Source of the DNA: Eutrophovita sp913057845
GTDB lineage: Bacteria > Pseudomonadota > Gammaproteobacteria > Burkholderiales > Eutrophovitaceae
DNA length: 64,000 nt
Direction: 5' to 3'
NCBI GenBank assembly: GCA_963925895.1
Contig: CAWUVH010000008.1
Span: 153,018 to 217,017 of the forward strand
Part shown: piece after piece, positions 59,298 through 64,000 of the stretch
Layout: every line of letters begins with the position of its first letter
Numbering within the stretch: the first letter of the stretch is position 1
Program-made: the position numbers and the translations under genes
Notes under the pieces: generated by a model
Seen by the model: only the letters and a program-made list of their open reading frames with translations
Databases searched by the model: none
Told to the model about the DNA's origin: nothing

Positions 59298-60596
59298 ATG
59301 AACACACCACTGGCGGATCAATTAAGACCAAAGACGCTCGACGAATTTGTAGGGCAGACCCACCTCATTGGTGAGGGTAAGCCGTTGACGTTGGCTGCTC
59401 GGTCGGGAAACCTGCAATCAATGATTTTGTGGGGGCCTCCGGGCGTAGGTAAAACGACACTCGCTCGTATTTTGGCGAGATCCAGTGAGGCGAACCTGGT
59501 TGAGCTGTCTGCTGTGCTCTCGGGTGTTAAAGATATTCGTGAAGTGGTCTTGGTTGCGCAAAAAAATAGAAAAGAGTTTGATCAGCAAACTTTAGTGTTT
59601 GTGGATGAAGTCCATCGCTTTAATAAAACGCAACAGGATGCATTTCTCCCTCACGTCGAGAGTGGGTTGTTTATTTTTATTGGTGCCACAACAGAAAACC
59701 CGTCATTTGAAGTGAATAATGCGTTGCTCTCACGAGCAACGGTGTACGTGCTTGAATCGTTAACTGAAGAGGCGTTGTCGGTTGTGCTTGAACGCGGCGT
59801 GATGTATTTGGGTATGTCAGGATGTGTCGACGAAACAGCAAAAGCACTCATCGTCAGTCATGCGGATGGTGATGCCCGAAAAATTCTGAATATCTTGGAA
59901 ATTGTTGTCACTGCCGCAAGGGATGCGAATCAGGAAGTGATTGATGGTGATTTTGTGACGAGTGCGCTGCCCCGGATATTCCGTTTATTTGATAAACAAG
60001 GGGATGCATTCTATGACAATATTTCTGCGCTGCATAAGTCTGTGCGAGGCTCATCACCCGACGCGAGCTTATATTGGTTAACGCGTATGATCGATGGCGG
60101 TGTTGATCCGCTCTACATTGGGCGACGCATGATCCGAATGGCGGTTGAAGATATAGGTCTCGCTGATCCTAGAGCCTTGACCGTCGCGCTAGACGCGGTT
60201 TCGGCGTTTGAGCGGCTGGGCTCTCCGGAAGGGGATTTGGCGCTTGCGCAATGTGTGTTGTATCTTGCGTGCGCGCCCAAGAGCAATGCTGTGTATACAG
60301 CCTATAATAATGCTTCTGTTTTTGTTCAGGCGCGCGGTTCGAGTGGGGTGCCGACGCATTTAAGAAATGCACCCACAAAGCTCATGAAGGAATTGGGTCA
60401 CTCGGATGGATATCGGTATCCGCATCATGAGCAGGATGGGTATGTGCCCAACGTACAGTACTTTCCCGATGGTGTGGAGCCGGAGCAGTTTTATCGACCC
60501 GTCAGTCGAGGGTTGGAGATTAAGATCAAAGAGAAACTTGATCGATTAAAACAACTGGATGCACGTGTGGATAGCAGTCGCGGTGTTAAAAAATAA
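59298..60596 (+). CDS. rarA: Replication-associated recombination protein A
   Basis: A 432-aa AAA+ ATPase (MgsA/RarA, Werner-helicase-interacting-protein family) acting at stalled forks. N-terminal LADQLRPKTLDEFVGQ, Walker A GPPGVGKTT, Walker B VFVDEVHRFN, and a C-terminal tetramerisation region with HHEQDGYVPNVQYFPD. Full length. Between lolA and serS. Confidence 0.94.
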   Translation: MNTPLADQLRPKTLDEFVGQTHLIGEGKPLTLAARSGNLQSMILWGPPGVGKTTLARILARSSEANLVELSAVLSGVKDIREVVLVAQKNRKEFDQQTLVFVDEVHRFNKTQQDAFLPHVESGLFIFIGATTENPSFEVNNALLSRATVYVLESLTEEALSVVLERGVMYLGMSGCVDETAKALIVSHADGDARKILNILEIVVTAARDANQEVIDGDFVTSALPRIFRLFDKQGDAFYDNISALHKSVRGSSPDASLYWLTRMIDGGVDPLYIGRRMIRMAVEDIGLADPRALTVALDAVSAFERLGSPEGDLALAQCVLYLACAPKSNAVYTAYNNASVFVQARGSSGVPTHLRNAPTKLMKELGHSDGYRYPHHEQDGYVPNVQYFPDGVEPEQFYRPVSRGLEIKIKEKLDRLKQLDARVDSSRGVKK

Positions 60597-60628
60597 CTGG
60601 GTTAAGACACTTTAAGGATTAGGAACAC

Positions 60629-61921
60629 ATGCTCGACGTACAAATTCTAAGAAATGATATTCATAACGTCGCCTCCAAATTAAAGGAGCGTCGTGGTTTC
60701 ACGCTTGATGTGGATGCGTTTGTATCGCTGGAATCAGCTCGAAAAACGGTCCAATCGGATACCGAACATTTGCAAGCGCAACGTAACACGATTTCGAGAG
60801 AAATAGGCCACGCGAAAAAAAATGGTGATGATCAAAAGGCTTCCGATCTAATGGGTCAGGTGAGTGAGTTTTCAGGCCGCCTGAAGTCGAATGAGGATAC
60901 GTTGAGTGAACTCCAGTATAAAATGCGCGACTTGCTCTCTGGCATTCCTAATATGCCCAACGACTCTGTGCCTATCGGGAAGTCTGAAGAGGACAATGTT
61001 GAGGTGAAGAAAGTTGGTGTTCCACGTTCGTATGATTTTGAACCTCAGGATCATGTCGATATCGGGGAAAAACTAGGTATGCTCGATTTTGAGCGAGCCA
61101 CAAAAATTACTGGATCTCGGTTCTCGATCATGATGGGTGAGATGGCGCGCTTACATCGTGCTATTGCGCAGTACATGCTGGATACGCACACGCGGAGACA
61201 CGGCTATACCGAGGTGTACACACCTTACCTAGTGAATGCTGATTCCTTATTTGGTACTGGGCAATTGCCTAAGTTTGAGGAGGACTTATTTGCCATACCA
61301 CTCACAGATGAGCAAAAGTTCTACCTCATTCCGACCGCTGAGGTTCCTGTGACGAATATTTACCGTGGAGAAATCCTAAATGCAGATGACCTGCCTACGA
61401 AGTTTGTCTGTCATACGCCGTGCTTTCGCTCAGAGGCAGGCTCATACGGCAGAGATACGCGCGGAATGATTCGGCAACATCAATTTGATAAAGTTGAGCT
61501 CGTGCAATTTTCGCATCCAGATCACTCGTATGATCAACTCGAAGCGTTGACGGGCCATGCAGAGTCGATCCTTGTTGATCTCGACCTACCCTTTCGGACT
61601 GTCACCCTGTGCACCGGAGATATGGGGTTTTCCTCAACGAAGACGTATGACATAGAAGTTTGGTTGCCCGGTCAAAACGCGTATCGAGAGATATCATCGT
61701 GTAGTAACTTTGAAGCCTTTCAAGCGAGACGCATGCAAACACGTTTTAGAGTTGGGCAAGCAAAGACCGAATTCGTCCACACATTAAATGGTTCCGGCCT
61801 GGCTGTTGGCCGTACTTTAATTGCTGTGCTTGAGAATTATCAGCGTCAAGATGGCTCGGTTGAGATACCTCAGGTGCTCAAAGCTTACATGGGTGGGGTT
61901 GAGGTCATTGAACCGCGTTAA
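60629..61921 (+). CDS. serS: Seryl-tRNA synthetase
   Basis: A 430-aa class II aminoacyl-tRNA synthetase. The N-terminal coiled-coil arm (about residues 30-105) recognises the long variable arm of tRNA-Ser; the catalytic core has motif 2 FRSEAGSYGRDTRG and motif 3 NGSGLAVGRTLIAVLENY. AAGGATTAGG precedes the ATG. A tRNA-Ser gene lies 1.3 kb downstream, after the acyl-CoA dehydrogenase. Confidence 0.96.
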   Translation: MLDVQILRNDIHNVASKLKERRGFTLDVDAFVSLESARKTVQSDTEHLQAQRNTISREIGHAKKNGDDQKASDLMGQVSEFSGRLKSNEDTLSELQYKMRDLLSGIPNMPNDSVPIGKSEEDNVEVKKVGVPRSYDFEPQDHVDIGEKLGMLDFERATKITGSRFSIMMGEMARLHRAIAQYMLDTHTRRHGYTEVYTPYLVNADSLFGTGQLPKFEEDLFAIPLTDEQKFYLIPTAEVPVTNIYRGEILNADDLPTKFVCHTPCFRSEAGSYGRDTRGMIRQHQFDKVELVQFSHPDHSYDQLEALTGHAESILVDLDLPFRTVTLCTGDMGFSSTKTYDIEVWLPGQNAYREISSCSNFEAFQARRMQTRFRVGQAKTEFVHTLNGSGLAVGRTLIAVLENYQRQDGSVEIPQVLKAYMGGVEVIEPR

Positions 61922-61965
61922 CTCATGAGATTTCTCGGTTTTTTATTAGCTGGGGGTAGGGGCAA

Positions 61966-63156
61966 ATGTTGAGGCAGTCGAATCTTCCTGCTGGAATTGA
62001 GCCGAATGCTGAGAGAGAACAAATTGCGACGTCGGTACAGGTGATCTGTGATCGATTCGACGATGATTTTTGGTTAGAAAAAGATCAAAAGAACGAGTTT
62101 CCTTCAGAGTTTCACGCGGCGATGGCGGAGTCTGGTTGGCTGGGTATTACCATGCCAACAGAATATGGGGGCGCGGGGCTCGGGGTGACCGAAGCAGCGC
62201 TGATGATGCACACCGTGGGTCAGTCCGGGGGTGTGTTTGCGGCATGTTCATCTATTCACATTAATTTGTTTGGGCCGCATGCAATCATTAAGTATGGGAC
62301 ATCCGAACAAAAATCCCGCTGGATATCACGCTTGGTTTCCGGTCAAGATAAGGTTGCTTTTGGTGTCACTGAACCTGATGCAGGTTTAGATACGACAAAA
62401 ATTAAGACGCGTGCGATTCAACGTGGTTCGGATTACGTGATCAGCGGCACTAAAGTGTGGATGTCGACAGCGCAGCACGCTAATAAAATGCTCCTGGTCA
62501 CGCGCACAACACCGATCGAAGACTGTGCTAATCCAACAGATGGCATGACATTGTTTTACGTAGACCTGGACCGCGAGTACGTTGAGGTCCGTGGGATTGA
62601 AAAAATGGGTCGTGGTGCAGTGGATTCAAATTTAGTTTTCATTGATGGCCTCGTTGTGCCTGATGCCGACCGAATTGGTACCGAGGGTGAGGGTTTTAGA
62701 ATGTTGCTCGACACCTTAAACCCTGAACGCATTCTCATTGCGGCTGAGGCAATAGGGATAGGACGTCGTGCCCTAGACAAAGCAGTGAACTATGCGAATG
62801 AACGCAAAGTTTTTGGTCGCCTGATCGGGCAGAACCAAAGTATTCAGCATCCATTAGCTGAGAGTTGGATGGCGCTAGAGGCAGCTAATCTGATGGTCTG
62901 GCGCGCGGCTAAGCTTTATGACGAAGATCAACCTTGTGGTGCAGAGGCAAACGCTGCAAAGTTTCTTGCTGCTGATGCAGCCTATGAGGCTTGTGACCGT
63001 GCAGTGCGCACGCACGGGGGGTTTGGGTATGCAAAGGAATATCACGTAGAACGTTACCTTCGAGAAATTATGATTCCTCGTATCGCGCCTGTGAGCCGTG
63101 AGCTCATCATGTGTTACATCGCGGAGAAGGTGCTGGGTTTGCCTCGTTCGTACTAA
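61966..63156 (+). CDS. Acyl-CoA dehydrogenase
   Basis: A 396-aa flavoenzyme oxidising acyl-CoA to 2-enoyl-CoA. FAD/substrate features: FGVTEPDAGLDTTKIKTRA, KVWMSTAQHANKML, and the C-terminal RTHGGFGYAKEYHVERYLRE. No beta-oxidation partner adjoins it, so substrate chain length and pathway are open; it follows serS by 44 bases with a TAGGGG ribosome site. Some relatives act on branched or short chains. Confidence 0.92.
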   Translation: MLRQSNLPAGIEPNAEREQIATSVQVICDRFDDDFWLEKDQKNEFPSEFHAAMAESGWLGITMPTEYGGAGLGVTEAALMMHTVGQSGGVFAACSSIHINLFGPHAIIKYGTSEQKSRWISRLVSGQDKVAFGVTEPDAGLDTTKIKTRAIQRGSDYVISGTKVWMSTAQHANKMLLVTRTTPIEDCANPTDGMTLFYVDLDREYVEVRGIEKMGRGAVDSNLVFIDGLVVPDADRIGTEGEGFRMLLDTLNPERILIAAEAIGIGRRALDKAVNYANERKVFGRLIGQNQSIQHPLAESWMALEAANLMVWRAAKLYDEDQPCGAEANAAKFLAADAAYEACDRAVRTHGGFGYAKEYHVERYLREIMIPRIAPVSRELIMCYIAEKVLGLPRSY

Positions 63157-63213
63157 TTTAATCGTATTTTTGATGTTTGGGTGGTTCTAAGTCTGCTGTA
63201 GAGCCAACAAACT

Positions 63214-63221
63214 GGTAGAAT
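63214..63221 (+). promoter_or_regulatory. Extended -10 promoter of tRNA-Ser
   Basis: TGG-TAGAAT at 63213-63221 forms an extended -10 (TGn-TAGAAT). It is followed by the G/C-rich stretch CCGCGG before the predicted start near 63228, as at stringently controlled tRNA promoters. The -35 region is not convincing. Confidence 0.45.
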
Positions 63222-63231
63222 CCGCGGTCTC

Positions 63232-63321
63232 GGAGAGGTGGCAGAGTGGTTGAATGTGCCGGTCTCGAAAACCGTTGTACGTGCAAACGTACCGAGGGTT
63301 CGAATCCCTCTCTCTCCGCCA
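63232..63321 (+). tRNA. tRNA-Ser (anticodon CGA)
   Basis: A 90-base class II tRNA with encoded CCA (63319-63321). The acceptor GGAGAGG pairs with TCTCTCC, the anticodon loop CTCGAAA carries CGA (63266-63268) reading UCG, the long variable arm is GTACGT-GCAA-ACGTAC, and the T arm is GAGGG-TTCGAAT-CCCTC. The anticodon stem has a C-U mismatch at its outermost pair (27-43), where related tRNAs have C-G. An integrase remnant follows, so the 3' half is a likely attachment site. Confidence 0.95.
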
Positions 63322-63445
63322 GTATACCGTTTACTGGCATCCATGTAAGTCTATAAATTACAAATAAATAACAATAAAAACAATGACTTAGTTGTCTTGT
63401 CGTCCAGTGGTGTCCAAGGACGTTCTTCAGAAGCTCGAGGATTGG

Positions 63446-63465
63446 TGGTATACTATCTGGTATAC
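63446..63465 (+). repeat. Two TGGTATAC direct repeats before integrase
   Basis: TGGTATAC occurs at 63446-63453 and 63458-63465 (12-base period), 23 bases before the integrase TTG start; a related GTATACC lies at 63323. Possible operator or integrase arm sites. Confidence 0.4.
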
Positions 63466-63487
63466 TTTCATGCTGGAGGACGGTTTT

Positions 63488-63904
63488 TTGTCAAAGCTCA
63501 CCACTAAGTTCATCGAGTCCATATCAGACCCTAAAGTTTTCACAGATGGTGATGGGCTTCAATTAAAAGTCGTACGGAAAACGTCTGGTCAGCTGTCCAA
63601 GGTTTGGCAGTTCCGTTATAGCTTTAATAACGAACGTGGTCTCATGGGGTTGGGTGCTTACTCTAAGAGTAATTCGCTTAAAGTTGCTAGGGATAAAGCA
63701 CTTGAGTTGAATGGGTTACTTGCTAAGGGCATCAATCCCAAACAAGCAAAGGATGCCGAGAAGAATAAATTTCAAGAGGAGCAGGCTAAGAAGAGACGAA
63801 AAGCTCAAGCAAGTGCCAATACTTTTGAATATGTGGCTGATGAGTGATTGACAAAGCCAAAATGGAGGCTCAACAGCATAAAGAAGAAAAGGAAATCGAA
63901 ATAA
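63488..63904 (+). pseudogene. P4-type tyrosine integrase, truncated by a nonsense codon
   Basis: The arm-binding (DUF4102) N-terminal domain of a tRNA-targeting phage/island integrase: LTTKFIESISDPKVFTDGDG, then LGAYSKSNSLKVARDKALEL and NTFEYVADE. TTG 63488 has GGAGGA at 63475-63480, eight bases upstream. The frame stops at TGA 63845-63847, exactly where relatives have the Trp of (V/A)xEW; beyond it the same frame continues LTKPKW, still integrase-like, and then loses similarity before TAA 63902-63904. The catalytic domain (R..HxRY) is missing from the visible sequence. Intact integrases are about 400 aa. I judge it a remnant, next to its usual tRNA target. Confidence 0.8.
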
Positions 63905-63957
63905 AAAAAGCTAAAGAAGAAATCCAAAGAACAATGCAAGAGAAGCTCAAAGCTTAG
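63844..63957 (+). other. Short coiled-coil open frame after integrase
   Basis: GTG 63844 overlaps the integrase TGA and opens a 37-codon frame rich in Lys/Glu (EAQQHKEEKEIEIKKAKEE) that stops at TAG 63955-63957. Past that stop the same frame again reads Lys/Glu-rich to the window end. It may be a degraded piece of a longer coiled-coil gene or just a purine-rich stretch. Low confidence as a gene. Confidence 0.25.
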
Positions 63958-64000
63958 TTAGAGAAAAAGAAAGTCATAGAAGAAATGCAAACGCTTACTA

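Noticed and set aside
63153..63344. Minus-strand open frames across the tRNA-Ser gene
   Set aside because: They are antisense to a clear tRNA and include the familiar false peptide RGIRTLGTFARTT seen opposite tRNA-Ser genes in many annotations.

Overview
The window is gene-dense chromosomal DNA of moderate GC from a Gram-negative proteobacterium. TonB receptor, LolA, P-II/AmtB, oligopeptidase B and periplasmic c-type cytochromes show the Gram-negative envelope. The order smr-trxB // ftsK-lolA-rarA-serS and the neighbours nadE-glnB are arrangements I associate with Beta- and some Gammaproteobacteria; I favour a betaproteobacterium, but this is inference. About 64 protein genes, one tRNA and several regulatory sites are supported. 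I saw no rRNA, CRISPR array or complete insertion sequence.

Layout. 1-8 kb: 5'-truncated oligopeptidase B, threonine aldolase, DsbA-like oxidoreductase, di-heme oxidoreductase, SDR, serine hydrolase, EamA transporter. 8-14 kb: RidA, glutathione reductase, type II HAD, two glutathione transferases, GreB, peroxiredoxin, alpha/beta hydrolase; this is a thiol/redox-rich stretch. 14-19.7 kb: MetY, two exported proteins of unknown role, QueG, cytochrome c', cytochrome b561-like protein, second HAD. 19.8-24 kb: TonB receptor, then a NarL-type histidine kinase/response regulator pair. 24-30 kb: IlvD/Edd dehydratase with RraA-like protein, a solute-binding-fold protein lacking a signal peptide, an AlkA-like glycosylase, a small membrane protein and a second serine hydrolase. 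30-37.5 kb: minus-strand glycolate/glycerate operon (hyi, glxR, glycerate kinase, glcD, glcE, glcF, ydfG-like SDR). 37.7-42.7 kb: MoxR ATPase with CoxE-like VWA protein, thioesterase, AmtB under a clear NtrC/sigma-54 control region, NUDIX hydrolase. 42.7-45.5 kb: cytochrome c and a PQQ alcohol dehydrogenase carrying the extra aspartate of lanthanide-dependent enzymes, with an unusual upstream region (28-bp palindrome and 10-bp phased repeats). 45.5-49.7 kb: ferredoxin, FAH-family protein, BKACE, PdxA-family dehydrogenase and DUF1537 kinase, a compact acid-sugar or beta-keto-acid catabolic operon. 49.8-52.4 kb: exported proteins including a freshly duplicated cysteine-rich repeat protein, a HExxH peptidase and a GNAT-like protein. 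52.4-63.2 kb: conserved housekeeping block (nadE, glnB, smr, trxB, ftsK, lolA, rarA, serS, acyl-CoA dehydrogenase). 63.2-64 kb: tRNA-Ser(CGA) followed by a broken P4-type integrase, which I read as the edge of a genomic island or its remnant.

How the genes fit together. The glycolate operon would take glycolate to glyoxylate and, given a carboligase that is not in this window, on to 2-phosphoglycerate. The quinoprotein plus cytochrome c would oxidise a short alcohol in the periplasm. AmtB and P-II form the nitrogen-sensing pair, with amtB transcribed from an NtrC-activated promoter. The best leads for something new are the duplicated Cys-rich secreted protein, the FAH-BKACE-PdxA-DUF1537 operon and the control region between the quinoprotein and ferredoxin genes.
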